Below, piece by piece: positions 25,574 through 34,608 of a stretch of DNA of 64,000 bases. This DNA comes from Rhizobium sp. NFR03 (GTDB lineage: Bacteria > Pseudomonadota > Alphaproteobacteria > Rhizobiales > Rhizobiaceae). Below the pieces are notes generated by a model. It did not search any database and had not been told where the DNA came from. It saw only the letters and a list, made by a program, of their open reading frames with translations. Location of the stretch: the NCBI RefSeq assembly GCF_900111275.1, contig NZ_FOGR01000002.1:806001-870000 (forward strand), read 5' to 3'. The stretch's first letter is position 1; every line of letters begins with the position of its first letter. The translations under genes and the position numbers were made by a program.

Positions 25574-26110
25574 TCAGCGCTTCAGGTGTTCGTCCAGCCG
25601 TGGCATGATCTCCACGAAATTGCAGGGGCGGTGGCGCAGGTCGAGTTGCTGGCTGAGGATTCCGTCCCATGCATCGCGGCAGGCTCCGGGCGAGCCCGGC
25701 AGGACGAAAACGAAGGTTGCGTTCAACACGCCGCCGGTGGCACGCGACTGGATGGTCGAGGTGCCGATCTTCTCATAGGAAAGACGATGGAAGATGGCGG
25801 AGAAGCCGTCCATCTTCTTTTCGAACAGCGGCTCCAGCGCCTCCGGCGTTACGTCCCGCCCGGTAAAGCCCGTGCCGCCGGTGGTGATGATAACGTCGAT
25901 GTCGGGGTCGAGGCTCCAGGCCGTGACCTGCCCGGCAATGGCGGCACGGTCGTCGGCCACGATGCCGCGCGCCGCCAGCACATGGCCGGCCTGCGTCAGT
26001 CGCGCCACCAGCGTGTCGCCGGATGTGTCCGTCTCCGGCGTGCGGGTGTCGGAAACGGTGAGCACCGCGATGGAAACGGGCACGAAGCTGCGTGTCGTGT
26101 CGATCGTCAT
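25574..26110 (-). CDS. moaB: Molybdenum cofactor biosynthesis protein B
   Basis: 178-residue MoaB/Mog-fold protein, which binds molybdopterin and activates it by adenylation in many bacteria. It shows IAVLTVSDTRTPETDTSGD, then DVIITTGGTGFTGRDVTPEAL with the TGGTG loop, and FVLPGSPGACRDAWDGIL. Its ATG overlaps the ispE stop codon (ATGA), so it is the last gene of a TPR-ispE-moaB unit. Functional separation of MoaB from MogA is not possible by eye. Confidence 0.93.
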   Translation of the reverse strand: MTIDTTRSFVPVSIAVLTVSDTRTPETDTSGDTLVARLTQAGHVLAARGIVADDRAAIAGQVTAWSLDPDIDVIITTGGTGFTGRDVTPEALEPLFEKKMDGFSAIFHRLSYEKIGTSTIQSRATGGVLNATFVFVLPGSPGACRDAWDGILSQQLDLRHRPCNFVEIMPRLDEHLKR

Positions 26111-27111
26111 AGGGTCTTCGTCCTCTCGGTGTCGGGAACCCCGCAATGGCTCCCCAATGTATTGCAAGGCAGAAGATACCAGTCGGGATGGGAAGCACGG
26201 ATGTCCGCGGCCGCCCGGTCGCGCGCCTCGACGTCGCAGAAGAGCCCGAAGCAGGTTGCACCGGAGCCGGACATGCGGCTGAGAGCCGCGCCGGCCTCCG
26301 AAAGGGCTGCCCGTGCCAGTCCGATAACCGGCGCAAGCGAGAGCGCCGGCGGTTCCAGATCGTTGCGTGCCGCGGCGATGGCCGCGATCCAGTCTTCCGG
26401 GGAAGCCAGCCGTTCGGGAAGCATCAATGGCGGGTTGGTCTTGTCGCTGAGCGCGCGAAACACGGCGGGCGTGGAGACCGCAGCACCGGGATTGACCAGC
26501 AAGGCCGGAAAGGCGGGAAGGCCGACGACAGGCGTGATCGCCTCGCCGATACCGCGCGCAACCAGCGGCCGGCCGGTCAGGCACATCGGCAAATCCGCCC
26601 CGAGCGAAAGGCCGAGTGCGGCCAGATCGAGATCCGCAGGGGCATCCGGCGCCAGGCTCCAGAGGCGCAAAAGCCCGGTAAGGGCCGCGGCAGCATCCGC
26701 CGATCCGCCGCCGATGCCGGAGGCGACGGGCAGGTTCTTCGTCAGATGCAGGGCGACCGGTCCGCACGGCAGGCCGAGCATGGTCAGGCGCGTGCGCAGC
26801 AGGTCTCGCGCTTTGAGGACCAGATTGGCGTCTCTGCCATCCGCATCGACAGGCACATCGCCAGCAAACGGCCCGGAGACGGAAAAGCCGTCGGCCTCCG
26901 CCGGGGTCACCGACAGCAGATCTCCGGCATCCGCAAACGTCACGAGGCTTTCCAGCAGGTGGTGGCCGTCGGCACGCTGGCCGACGACATGCAGTGCAAG
27001 ATTGATCTTCGCCGGCGCGGTGAGCACCAGTGGGACGGCAGCGCCCGCCGCCGCCGGCAGACGGGCGGAAGCCGAACTTGCGACGGCCGGCAGGACGAGA
27101 GCGTCAGGCAC
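26107..27111 (-). CDS. ispE: 4-diphosphocytidyl-2-C-methyl-D-erythritol kinase
   Basis: 334-residue GHMP kinase of the MEP isoprenoid pathway. It shows the start TAPAKINLALHV, the ATP-binding PVASGIGGGSADAAAAL, and MSGSGATCFGLF. The start is a GTG just 9 nt after the TPR gene. It adds about 25 residues before the family start and has no clear ribosome site, so translation may depend on the gene upstream. It overlaps moaB by 4 nt. The isoprenoid product links it with the polyprenyl synthase encoded at 29185-30201. Confidence 0.93.
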   Translation of the reverse strand: MPDALVLPAVASSASARLPAAAGAAVPLVLTAPAKINLALHVVGQRADGHHLLESLVTFADAGDLLSVTPAEADGFSVSGPFAGDVPVDADGRDANLVLKARDLLRTRLTMLGLPCGPVALHLTKNLPVASGIGGGSADAAAALTGLLRLWSLAPDAPADLDLAALGLSLGADLPMCLTGRPLVARGIGEAITPVVGLPAFPALLVNPGAAVSTPAVFRALSDKTNPPLMLPERLASPEDWIAAIAAARNDLEPPALSLAPVIGLARAALSEAGAALSRMSGSGATCFGLFCDVEARDRAAADIRASHPDWYLLPCNTLGSHCGVPDTERTKTL

Positions 27112-27120
27112 GGGCCGGCG

Positions 27121-28959
27121 TCAGGACTTCTTGCCGGGCACAGCCACTTCCGGCGGCTTCGGCTTGCCCTCGGCTTCGGCGGCGGCAGGAACCTTCGTTT
27201 CCACCGGCGGCAGGCCGTTTTCGATCTTCGCCTTGATCTTCGGGATCTCTTCTTCCTCGGGCTTCAGCTCCAGCGTCTGGTTCCACTGGAACACCGCCTC
27301 CAGCTTGCGGCCGACGCGCCAGTAGGCGTCGCCCAGATGGTCGTTGATCGTGGGATCGCCGGCCATCAGTTCGGCGGCGCGTTCGAGTTCGGCCACGGCC
27401 TCGTCGAACTGCCCCAGGCGGAAATAGGCCCAGCCGAGCGAATCGACGATGTAGCCGTCGTCCGGCTTCAGATCGACGGCGCGGCGGATCATGTTCAGCC
27501 CCTCGTCGAGGTTCATGTTCTTGTCCACCCAGGAATAGCCGAGATAGTTCAGCACCTGCGGCTGATCCGGGTTCAGCTCCAGAGCCTTCTTGAAGCTCGG
27601 CTCGGCCTTCTCCCATTCCTTCAGGCGCTCATAGGCGATGCCGCGCTGAAAGTAGATCGACCAGTCGCTGCGCTTGGGCATCGGTCCCAGGATCTCGATG
27701 GCCTTGTCGTAGGTTACGGCCATCTCCTTGTAATCCTTGGCGTCCGAAAGCACGCTGCCATAGGCGACATAGCTGCGGATGTCCTTGGGATCGAGGTCGA
27801 TCAGTTCGCGCAGGTGTTTCTTCGCCTCATCCACCTTGCCCACTTCGGCAAGCGCCAGTCCCAGCTGCATTTCCGACAGGCGGCGCATCGGCGAGCCCTG
27901 CGGCACCTGTTGGTAAAGCGCGATGGCGCGTTCCGGCTTCTTCAGCGTCTCGGCAATGCCACCGAGCATGACGAGAATGTCGGCGCTATCGGGATCGAGT
28001 GCGCGAGCCGTCTGCAGATAGAGCGAGACGATATCTTCAGCACCCTCGCGGTTGAGCGCGGCACCGACCGAGAACAGCACGGCGGCCGCACCCTGGCTGG
28101 CGTTGCGAACCTGCTGCTCCTGCGGCTTGCCATCCTCGATGCTCTTGCGAAGGGCGTCGAGCGGCGCATAGTTGTTGACGAAGCTCTGCCCGAGCGAAAT
28201 CGTGTCCAGCGCCTTCTGCTTGTTGCCATCGGTTGCTTCCAGCCGCGCGAGCGCGATCACCGAGCGGATGAAGGTGTCGGGCGCCGCGCCGCCGCCGTTA
28301 CGATCCGTCACCGCCTCGTTGAATTTGGTGCGGGCCGTCTGCTTGTCGCCGGCAGCAAGCGCGATGGCGCCCTGCTGGTAGTTCTTGAAGATGGCGAACC
28401 AGTCGGGTCCCTTCATCTCCTGAATCATGGCGATGGCATCCTTGGGCTTGCCCTGACCGGCTTTCGCCCAGGCCAGCAGCAGGCCGTTCATCATCCGGTC
28501 CAGATCGTTCGGCCCGGTATATTTCAGGATCTTTTCCGCGTTGCGGAATTCCTTTTTACGGATGGCATCGATGCCGCGCACGACCGTGGTGATCCGCTCG
28601 ACCGACGCATCGTCTTTCAATTGCGTCGCGATCTTCACGCCCTCGGCGAAGTCGCCGTTCATCAGCGAGGTGATCATCAGCCGCTGCTTGACGTCGATAT
28701 TGTCGGGCTCGAACTCCAGCGCCGTGCGGTAAAGCTTGGTCGCGGTCTCCAGATCGTGATCCACGTCGGCGGTGCGGGCCGCGAGGAAAGAGCCGGAAAA
28801 GCTATTCACGGAGTTCACGTCGAACGGCTTGGCGGTTTCGGCTTCTGCCTTTGCCGCCGGGGCCGTGGTTTCCTGTGCGAAAGCCGGGCCGGAAACGATG
28901 CCCGCAAGCGTCAGAAACGCCACGCTGGTGAGCATCCGAAGAATATGTTTTTGCCGCAT
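27121..28959 (-). CDS. Exported tetratricopeptide repeat protein
   Basis: 612-residue protein with a signal peptide (MRQKHILRMLTSVAFLTLAGIVSGPAFA) and many TPR units. The clearest are DLETATKLYRTALEFEPDNID, KPERAIALYQQVPQ, EWEKAEPSFKKALELNPDQPQ, LDEGLNMIRRAVDLKPDDGY and FDEAVAELERAAELMAGDP. The C-terminal tail is Lys/Pro-rich. It is probably a periplasmic scaffold protein; the partner is unknown. It is the first gene of the TPR-ispE-moaB unit. Confidence 0.88.
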   Translation of the reverse strand: MRQKHILRMLTSVAFLTLAGIVSGPAFAQETTAPAAKAEAETAKPFDVNSVNSFSGSFLAARTADVDHDLETATKLYRTALEFEPDNIDVKQRLMITSLMNGDFAEGVKIATQLKDDASVERITTVVRGIDAIRKKEFRNAEKILKYTGPNDLDRMMNGLLLAWAKAGQGKPKDAIAMIQEMKGPDWFAIFKNYQQGAIALAAGDKQTARTKFNEAVTDRNGGGAAPDTFIRSVIALARLEATDGNKQKALDTISLGQSFVNNYAPLDALRKSIEDGKPQEQQVRNASQGAAAVLFSVGAALNREGAEDIVSLYLQTARALDPDSADILVMLGGIAETLKKPERAIALYQQVPQGSPMRRLSEMQLGLALAEVGKVDEAKKHLRELIDLDPKDIRSYVAYGSVLSDAKDYKEMAVTYDKAIEILGPMPKRSDWSIYFQRGIAYERLKEWEKAEPSFKKALELNPDQPQVLNYLGYSWVDKNMNLDEGLNMIRRAVDLKPDDGYIVDSLGWAYFRLGQFDEAVAELERAAELMAGDPTINDHLGDAYWRVGRKLEAVFQWNQTLELKPEEEEIPKIKAKIENGLPPVETKVPAAAEAEGKPKPPEVAVPGKKS

Positions 28960-29184
28960 GACAAGCCTTTCGTTTCGGATGCGCCGCGCAAGCGCCTAAC
29001 CGGAATCAGTTCTGTATTGATAACGCATACCGCGCAGAACCGGAATTGCGTCCAGCTGACTTCACCTTTCGCCGAAAGGATCACCCATGGTTGAGGCAGG
29101 CTTGGCAAGACAGAATGGCTTTTTTGGCGCAAGCCGCCACAAAACTTGGGTGCTCTGTCGTGATCCGGCAATCCTGCGCCAGCG

Positions 29185-30201
29185 TCAGTTCACCCGGTCG
29201 ATGCAGAAGTCGATAACCTCCAGCAGCGCGTCCTTCCACGGCGAAGCAGGCAGGGGCGCCAGCGCATCGCGCGCGATCATGCCGTAGTGCTTGGCGCGGG
29301 CGATCGTGTCGGTCAGCCCGCCATAGCGCGTGATGAGCCCCATGGCGTGTTCCAGATTCTCGTCTGTGGCATTGCCGCCCTCGATCGCGTCCTTCCAGAA
29401 GCTGCGCTCCTCCGCCGTTCCGCGGCGGTAGGACAGGATGACCGGCAGGGTGATCTTGCCCTCGCGGAAATCGTCACCGACATTCTTCCCAAGATCGACC
29501 GACTTGCCGCCATAATCCAGAACGTCGTCCACCAGCTGGAAGGCGAGGCCGAGATTCATACCGTAGGATTTCAGCGCGTTGCGGGCGGAGCGATCCGTCT
29601 TTGCGACGATAGGTCCGACTTCGGCCGCCGCCGCAAAGAGCGCGGCCGTTTTCGCGCGGATGACGGAGAGATAGTCGTCCTCCGTCGTTTCCATGTTCTT
29701 GGCGACCGAAAGCTGCAGCACCTCGCCCTCGGCGATGACGGAGGCGGCGGTCGAGAGAACGTCGAGCGCATCGAGCGAGCCGACCTCGACCATCATCCGG
29801 AAGGCCTGGCCGAGCAGGAAGTCGCCGACGAGCACGCTCGCCTGATTGCCCCAGATCATCCGCGCCGTGGACTTGCCGCGCCTGAGGTCGCTCTCGTCCA
29901 CCACGTCGTCGTGGAGCAGCGTCGCCGTGTGCATGAACTCGACGCTGGTCGCCAGCTTCACATGCGCATCGCCCTTGAAGTCGAACATGGCGGCGGATGC
30001 GAGCGTCAGCATGGGCCGAAGCCGCTTGCCGCCCGAGGAGATCAGATGGTTGGCAACCTCGGGAATCATTTCCACATCCGACCCGGCCTTTGCCAGGATC
30101 AGCTGGTTCACCCGCTCCATGTCGGCTTTGGTCAGATCGACCAGCGGCTGCACCGAGGCCTGTTTGTTCTTGCCGTCTTCCAGCGGTATCACGACGCCCA
30201 A
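29185..30201 (-). CDS. ispB: Trans-polyprenyl diphosphate synthase (octaprenyl or longer)
   Basis: 338-residue prenyl chain synthase that makes the quinone side chain. The two aspartate-rich motifs are LLHDDVVDESDLRRG and LVDDVLDYGG; GGKRLRP near the N terminus binds diphosphate. The start is TTG with AGGAG eight bases upstream; the GTG three codons later is too far from it. Product length (C40 or C50) cannot be read from sequence; rhizobia usually make ubiquinone-10. It supplies UbiA encoded at 48369-49328. Confidence 0.92.
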   Translation of the reverse strand: MGVVIPLEDGKNKQASVQPLVDLTKADMERVNQLILAKAGSDVEMIPEVANHLISSGGKRLRPMLTLASAAMFDFKGDAHVKLATSVEFMHTATLLHDDVVDESDLRRGKSTARMIWGNQASVLVGDFLLGQAFRMMVEVGSLDALDVLSTAASVIAEGEVLQLSVAKNMETTEDDYLSVIRAKTAALFAAAAEVGPIVAKTDRSARNALKSYGMNLGLAFQLVDDVLDYGGKSVDLGKNVGDDFREGKITLPVILSYRRGTAEERSFWKDAIEGGNATDENLEHAMGLITRYGGLTDTIARAKHYGMIARDALAPLPASPWKDALLEVIDFCIDRVN

Positions 30202-30310
30202 GGCGAAGCACTCCTGTTCAAGCTACTCCTCTGAGAATAGAAAGGGGTGGCTTTCGCGGCAAGTGGCGATTTGTCCCAAGCCACTGACGAATGGGGAAAA
30301 AGCGAGACAG

Positions 30311-30535
30311 ATGAAAGAATTGATCCGTACCAACGATGCCGTCGTGCTCTCTTTCGCCGAAAGTCTGATGCGCGACGCCGGCATCATCTGCTTTATTGCC
30401 GATCAGGGCATGAGCATTCTCGATGGTTCGCTCGGCCTTCTGCCGCGCCGCCTGATGGTGCAGGGCGAGCGTGCCGACGAGGCCCGTCGCATCCTGTCGG
30501 ATGCCGGCCTCGCGGCGGAACTGCGCGACCAGTGA
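30311..30535 (+). CDS. DUF2007-family small protein
   Basis: 74-residue protein of the DUF2007 type (putative signal-transducing protein). It has the pattern MKELIRTNDAVVLSFAESLMRDAGI, then a central glycine turn (MSILDGSLGLLPRRLMV) and a last helix DEARRILSDAGL. The fold resembles a small ferredoxin-like domain; its ligand is unknown. It is divergent from the polyprenyl synthase gene and 15 nt before the methyltransferase, with which it is probably co-transcribed. Confidence 0.85.
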   Translation: MKELIRTNDAVVLSFAESLMRDAGIICFIADQGMSILDGSLGLLPRRLMVQGERADEARRILSDAGLAAELRDQ

Positions 30536-30550
30536 CGGGCAGACGCGGAC

Positions 30551-31354
30551 ATGACGCCTGAGAAGACCATGGACCTCGATTCAGCCGGCGAGACCATCGA
30601 CAGCTTCCATCGCGGGCGCTTCCACCTCGTCCAGCCGCTCGGTCGCGGCCATCGCGCCGGTATGGATGCCATGCTGCTGGCCGCGCTGGTCCCGGACACG
30701 GACCGAGCGGTGGTGAGCGTTGCCGATCTCGGCGCCGGCGCCGGCGCGGCCGGCATGGCGGTGGCGGCCCGCGTGCCCTCCGCACAGGTCCTGCTGGTGG
30801 AGCGCGCGCCGGAAATGGCGACGTTCGCCCGCCGTAGCATCGCTCTTGCCCAGAACGCCGCATTTGCGGATCGCCTCGATGTGCTGGAGGCAGATGTCGC
30901 GCTGACCGGCCGCGCCCGGATCGCCGCCGGCCTGCCGAGCGACGTCTTCGATCATGTCGTCATGAACCCGCCCTTCAACAACGGCGCCGACCGAAAGACG
31001 CCAGACCCCCTGAAGGCTGAGGCGCATGCCATGAACGACGGGCTTTTCGAGGCGTGGATCCGCACTGCCGGCGCGATCCTGCGTCCCGGAGGCCAAATGT
31101 CCCTCATCGCGCGTCCGGAATCGATCGGCGAGATCGTGGCCGCCTGCGGTCGCCGTTTCGGAGGGCTGGAAATCACGCCGGTTTTGCCCAGAGCCGGCGA
31201 AAACGCGGTTCGCATTCTCGTGACCGGCATCAAGCAGTCCCGCGCGCGCCTTGCGCTCCGCGCGCCGCTGATCATGCACGGGGAGGGTGCCCACGCCTTT
31301 CTGCCCGCAGTCGACGACCTCAACAATGGCCGCGCCTTCTACGCCCGCCGCTGA
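30551..31354 (+). CDS. TrmN6-like tRNA (adenine-N6) methyltransferase
   Basis: 267-residue class I SAM-dependent methyltransferase. VADLGAGAGAAGMAVAARV is the SAM loop, and VVMNPPFN the catalytic NPPF motif of N6-adenine enzymes. The family acts on tRNA1(Val) adenine 37 in E. coli. It begins with FHRGRFHLVQPLGRGHRAGMDAMLL, typical of the alphaproteobacterial group (YfiC-like). It lies 15 nt after the DUF2007 gene; the S49 peptidase follows at 88 nt. Confidence 0.85.
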   Translation: MTPEKTMDLDSAGETIDSFHRGRFHLVQPLGRGHRAGMDAMLLAALVPDTDRAVVSVADLGAGAGAAGMAVAARVPSAQVLLVERAPEMATFARRSIALAQNAAFADRLDVLEADVALTGRARIAAGLPSDVFDHVVMNPPFNNGADRKTPDPLKAEAHAMNDGLFEAWIRTAGAILRPGGQMSLIARPESIGEIVAACGRRFGGLEITPVLPRAGENAVRILVTGIKQSRARLALRAPLIMHGEGAHAFLPAVDDLNNGRAFYARR

Positions 31355-31442
31355 ATTTCCCGTGATGCAACGGTCATGCCATTGCGTCGGCAGGGGCAAT
31401 TCCTACATGCGGCAGAGATATTTCGAGGAAAAGGAGACGGAC

Positions 31443-32309
31443 TTGGCCGGTTTCATGAAGAGGTTGCTGCCGAAGCGCTTTCGCAAGCAGGGCGTGACGA
31501 TCCCCGTCGTCCGGCTGCATGGCGCCATCATGGCAGGCGGCAGCGCGTTCCGGCCGATGCTGAATATTGCAGCTGTCGCCCCCCTTCTCGAACGCGCCTT
31601 CGCCGACAAGGAGGCCCCGGCCATCGCCATCGCCATCAACTCGCCGGGCGGCTCGCCCGTCCAGTCGCGGCTGATCTATCAGCGCATCCGTGACCTCGCC
31701 GTGGAAAAAAACAAGCGCGTCCTCGTCTTCGTGGAAGATGTCGCGGCGTCCGGCGGCTACATGATCGCTCTCGCCGGCGATGAAATCATCGCCGATCCCA
31801 CCTCGATCGTCGGCTCCATCGGCGTCGTCTCCGGCGGCTTCGGCTTTACCGAACTGCTGGAAAAGGTCGGCATCGAACGCCGTATCTACACAGCCGGCGA
31901 AAACAAGGTGATGCTCGATCCGTTCCAGCCCGAGAAGGAAAAGGACGTCACCTATCTGAAAAGCCTCCAGCAGGAAATCCACGGCGTCTTCACCGGCATG
32001 GTGAAGGCTCGCCGCGGGCATCTGCTGACCGATGACGCCGAGATCTTCTCCGGCCTGTTCTGGACCGGAGAACGCGCCCGCGCCCTTGGCCTCGTCGATG
32101 GTCTTGGCGACATGCGCGGCGAACTCAAGCGACGTTACGGCGAGAAGACGGAACTGCGTCTCGTCAGCGCGTCGCGCGGCCTGCTCGGACGCCGACAGCC
32201 GGGTGTGGGTCTTGCGACGGGGATCGGAAGCGGTCTCGCTCTTTCTGCCGTCGCCGGTCTTGCCGAAGCGGCAGAGGAAAAGGCATTATGGGGCCGGTTC
32301 GGCCTGTAA
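31443..32309 (+). CDS. sppA: S49-family peptidase (SppA/SohB-like)
   Basis: 288-residue single-domain S49 serine peptidase, as found in signal peptide peptidases of alphaproteobacteria. AIAIAINSPGGSPVQS and EDVAASGGYMIALAGDEI (Ser nucleophile region) are the family blocks, then ADPTSIVGSIGVVSGGF. There is no N-terminal membrane segment; a small hydrophobic run lies near the C terminus. The start is TTG at 31443 with AAGGAG five bases before it; an ATG three codons later is badly spaced. An ATG at 31373 would add 23 residues without a family match. Confidence 0.87.
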   Translation: MAGFMKRLLPKRFRKQGVTIPVVRLHGAIMAGGSAFRPMLNIAAVAPLLERAFADKEAPAIAIAINSPGGSPVQSRLIYQRIRDLAVEKNKRVLVFVEDVAASGGYMIALAGDEIIADPTSIVGSIGVVSGGFGFTELLEKVGIERRIYTAGENKVMLDPFQPEKEKDVTYLKSLQQEIHGVFTGMVKARRGHLLTDDAEIFSGLFWTGERARALGLVDGLGDMRGELKRRYGEKTELRLVSASRGLLGRRQPGVGLATGIGSGLALSAVAGLAEAAEEKALWGRFGL

Positions 32310-32406
32310 GAGGGGCCGTATCCCCGCGTCGCCCCGATCGGCCGAAGCGGGGTCCCGGTTTCTTCCTCTTCTCACGTTCGGACCTCGTCTCCCTCTGGAA
32401 CCCAAG

Positions 32407-32592
32407 ATGCCGCAACTCATCCTCCTCCTGATCGTCGCCGCCATCGCCTGGTTCGGCTACCGCAAGTTCGTGCTCGACGCCGAACGCCTCGCCCGCCAGC
32501 GCGAACGCGTCCGTAAGCAGCAGGAGACAGGGTCGCAAGGCACGCTGGTGAAGGACCCGGCCACCGGGGAATACCGGCTCAAGCAGGATTGA
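32407..32592 (+). CDS. Small single-pass membrane protein
   Basis: 61-residue protein: N-terminal membrane helix (LILLLIVAAIAWFGYRKFVL), then a basic amphipathic helix (ERLARQRERVRKQQ) and a short tail with VKDPATGEYRLKQD. It looks like a conserved small rhizobial protein, and the codon pattern is coding. It may be a small scaffolding or regulatory membrane protein; no function is known to me. It lies 97 nt after the S49 peptidase gene. Confidence 0.7.
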   Translation: MPQLILLLIVAAIAWFGYRKFVLDAERLARQRERVRKQQETGSQGTLVKDPATGEYRLKQD

Positions 32593-32759
32593 TGCAATCA
32601 AGCCTGATGGTGTTGTGAAGGCTGTCCGCAGGCATGTAGCCTTCGCTCACCCGCTACAGAGCATTTCCAGCCGGAGCGGCTCGCTTCGGCATCGGACAAT
32701 GAGGTAAAACAGGAATCTATATCGCCGTGCATCATATATGACGCAGCTCGTATGAAGCC

Positions 32760-33077
32760 CTACAGCGCACGGCGCTGTATGCGCGCCTGCCAATCGGAGC
32801 CAGCGTAGCCGACGGCAAGAATGAGGATATCCATCGCATCATCATCCACAACGAAGCAGACGGTTGCCTTGTCGGTTGCAGGGATTGCGCGAAGGCCTCT
32901 CATGACGTCGTTGCGAACGCTGCCGATCTTCGGAAAGTCGCAAAGCTGTTCGATGAAACGCACAATCTCGATGATCTTGCGGTTGGCGACGTCAGGGCCC
33001 GCATAGTCTTGGATGAGGCGATGGATTTCTCGAAGATCCGCCTCGAACGCCGGATGGCGCGTGATTTTGTACCGCAT
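32760..33077 (-). CDS. parE: ParE/RelE-superfamily toxin
   Basis: 105-residue toxin of the ParE group: KITRHPAFEADLREIHRLI at the start, the central LCDFPKIGSVRNDVMRGLRAIP, and AVGYAGSDWQARI at the C terminus. ParE toxins poison DNA gyrase; the RelE-type catalytic residues of mRNA interferases are not evident. It starts one base after the antitoxin stop codon, so it is translationally coupled to it. The module lies between core genes. Confidence 0.87.
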   Translation of the reverse strand: MRYKITRHPAFEADLREIHRLIQDYAGPDVANRKIIEIVRFIEQLCDFPKIGSVRNDVMRGLRAIPATDKATVCFVVDDDAMDILILAVGYAGSDWQARIQRRAL

Positions 33078-33078
33078 T

Positions 33079-33357
33079 CTAGCGTCCGCGGTCTTCGGCG
33101 CTCTTTCTCGTTATTCGTTCGATCATGGCGTCACCATCCCAGGCAACCCACTGGTCCCGCGGCAGCGCCATCCGCCGGCGCAGTTCGTCGGCCATTCCGG
33201 TCAGCGGGTCGTCCGTTTTGCTCTCGTGGTTGCGCATCATGTCCTCGATGCCTGCTGCCACCACGCTGTCGAGCGAGGTGTAACGGCCTTCCTCCACCAG
33301 CCGCTCGGCATAGTGCAGAACATGGTCCGGCAGGCTGATGGTCGTCTTCACATTCAT
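33079..33357 (-). CDS. parD: ParD-type antitoxin
   Basis: 92-residue antitoxin with an N-terminal ribbon-helix-helix (MNVKTTISLPDHVLHYAERLVEEGRY), then an acidic/basic tail (ITRKSAEDRGR) that would wrap the toxin. It is likely to autorepress the operon. The start has GGAGACACCG directly upstream; an extra ten codons further upstream lack a ribosome site. It is the first gene of the pair, read opposite to glyQ. Confidence 0.88.
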   Translation of the reverse strand: MNVKTTISLPDHVLHYAERLVEEGRYTSLDSVVAAGIEDMMRNHESKTDDPLTGMADELRRRMALPRDQWVAWDGDAMIERITRKSAEDRGR

Positions 33358-33467
33358 CGGTGTCTCCATCGCAAATCCCGCGGCCATGATAGCTTAAAGA
33401 TTGACCCCTGTCGCCGCCCGTGGCACTCGTCCGGTCTCCATAATACGTCACCGGTGATTGAACTGCG

Positions 33468-34448
33468 ATGTCTGCCATGACCGATTTGCCTGACCTGCCC
33501 GACCACATGAACCCGAAGCGCTCGTTCCAGGCTCTGATCCTGACCTTGCACGCCTACTGGGCCGACAAGGGGTGCGCCGTGCTGCAACCCTACGACATGG
33601 AAGTGGGAGCAGGCACGTTCCATCCGGCGACCACGCTGCGGGCGCTGGGGCCGAAGCCCTGGCGGGCTGCCTATGTGCAGCCCTCGCGCCGCCCGACGGA
33701 CGGCCGTTATGGCGAAAACCCGAACCGGTTGCAGCATTACTACCAGTATCAGGTCATCCTGAAGCCGAACCCGTCGAACCTGCAGGAGCTCTATCTCGGC
33801 TCGCTCGCCGCCATCGGTCTCGATCCGCTGCTGCATGACATCCGCTTTGTCGAGGACGACTGGGAAAGCCCGACCCTTGGCGCTTGGGGCCTCGGCTGGG
33901 AGTGCTGGTGCGACGGCATGGAGGTCTCGCAGTTCACGTACTTCCAGCAGGTCTGCGGCATCGAATGTTCGCCCGTGTCCGGCGAGCTCACCTACGGCCT
34001 TGAGCGGCTGGCCATGTATGTTCAGGGCGTGGACAATGTCTACGATCTCAACTTCAACGGTCGCGAAGGTGTTGAAAAGATCAGCTATGGCGATGTCTTC
34101 CTGCAAGCCGAACAGGAATATTCACGGCACAATTTCGAATATGCCAACACCACGATGCTGCACCAGCATTTCATCGATGCGGAAGCCGAATGCCAGGCTC
34201 TGCTGAAGGCCGGTGCGCCGGGTGATGGCGCCAACGTCGCGCTGCACAAATGCGTTTTTCCGGCCTACGACCAGTGCATCAAGGCGAGCCACGTCTTCAA
34301 TCTGCTCGACGCCCGCGGCGTCATCTCGGTAACGGAGCGGCAGAGCTATATCCTGCGGGTGCGTACGCTGGCCAAGGCCTGCGGCGAAGCCTTCCTGATG
34401 ACGGATGCCGGCGGCGTCAACCTCGTGGCTGCGTCAGCCGCTGCCTGA
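33468..34448 (+). CDS. glyQ: Glycyl-tRNA synthetase alpha subunit
   Basis: 326-residue catalytic subunit of the heterotetrameric glycyl-tRNA synthetase (class II). It has [59 protein letters not shown] and [12 protein letters not shown]. Its partner glyS is encoded 4.7 kb downstream; the genes between them are a small membrane protein, lemA, aroA and a DUF2207 protein. In many bacteria glyQ and glyS are adjacent. Confidence 0.97.
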   Translation: MSAMTDLPDLPDHMNPKRSFQALILTLHAYWADKGCAVLQPYDMEVGAGTFHPATTLRALGPKPWRAAYVQPSRRPTDGRYGENPNRLQHYYQYQVILKPNPSNLQELYLGSLAAIGLDPLLHDIRFVEDDWESPTLGAWGLGWECWCDGMEVSQFTYFQQVCGIECSPVSGELTYGLERLAMYVQGVDNVYDLNFNGREGVEKISYGDVFLQAEQEYSRHNFEYANTTMLHQHFIDAEAECQALLKAGAPGDGANVALHKCVFPAYDQCIKASHVFNLLDARGVISVTERQSYILRVRTLAKACGEAFLMTDAGGVNLVAASAAA

Positions 34449-34452
34449 ACGT

Positions 34453-34608
34453 TCAGTCCTGCCAGGAACGGATGGGGCGGTGGATGTTGAGCGGCGCGCT
34501 GTCGAGCATGCGCGGCGTGAAGCGATTGCGTTCGCCGCGCAGTGCGATGAGATGGCTGATGCCGGTGAGCATCACGGCGGACAGGGCGATGATAGCGAGA
34601 AGCGTCAT
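34453..34608 (-). CDS. Small membrane protein (51 residues)
   Basis: 51-residue hypothetical protein: one N-terminal membrane helix (MTLLAIIALSAVMLTGISHLIAL) then a basic, proline-containing tail. It is read opposite to glyQ and ends 5 nt from it. A strong ribosome site AAGGAGACC lies six bases before the ATG, which argues that it is real. A GGAAGC-ATTC-GCTTCC hairpin lies in its leader (34631-34646). Function unknown. Confidence 0.6.
   Translation of the reverse strand: MTLLAIIALSAVMLTGISHLIALRGERNRFTPRMLDSAPLNIHRPIRSWQD

Noticed and set aside
26146-29094. Very long open frame on the plus strand opposite ispE and the TPR gene
   Set aside because: It is an antisense shadow in GC-rich DNA; the minus strand has clear family proteins and the plus translation is Arg/Gln/Val-rich without motifs.
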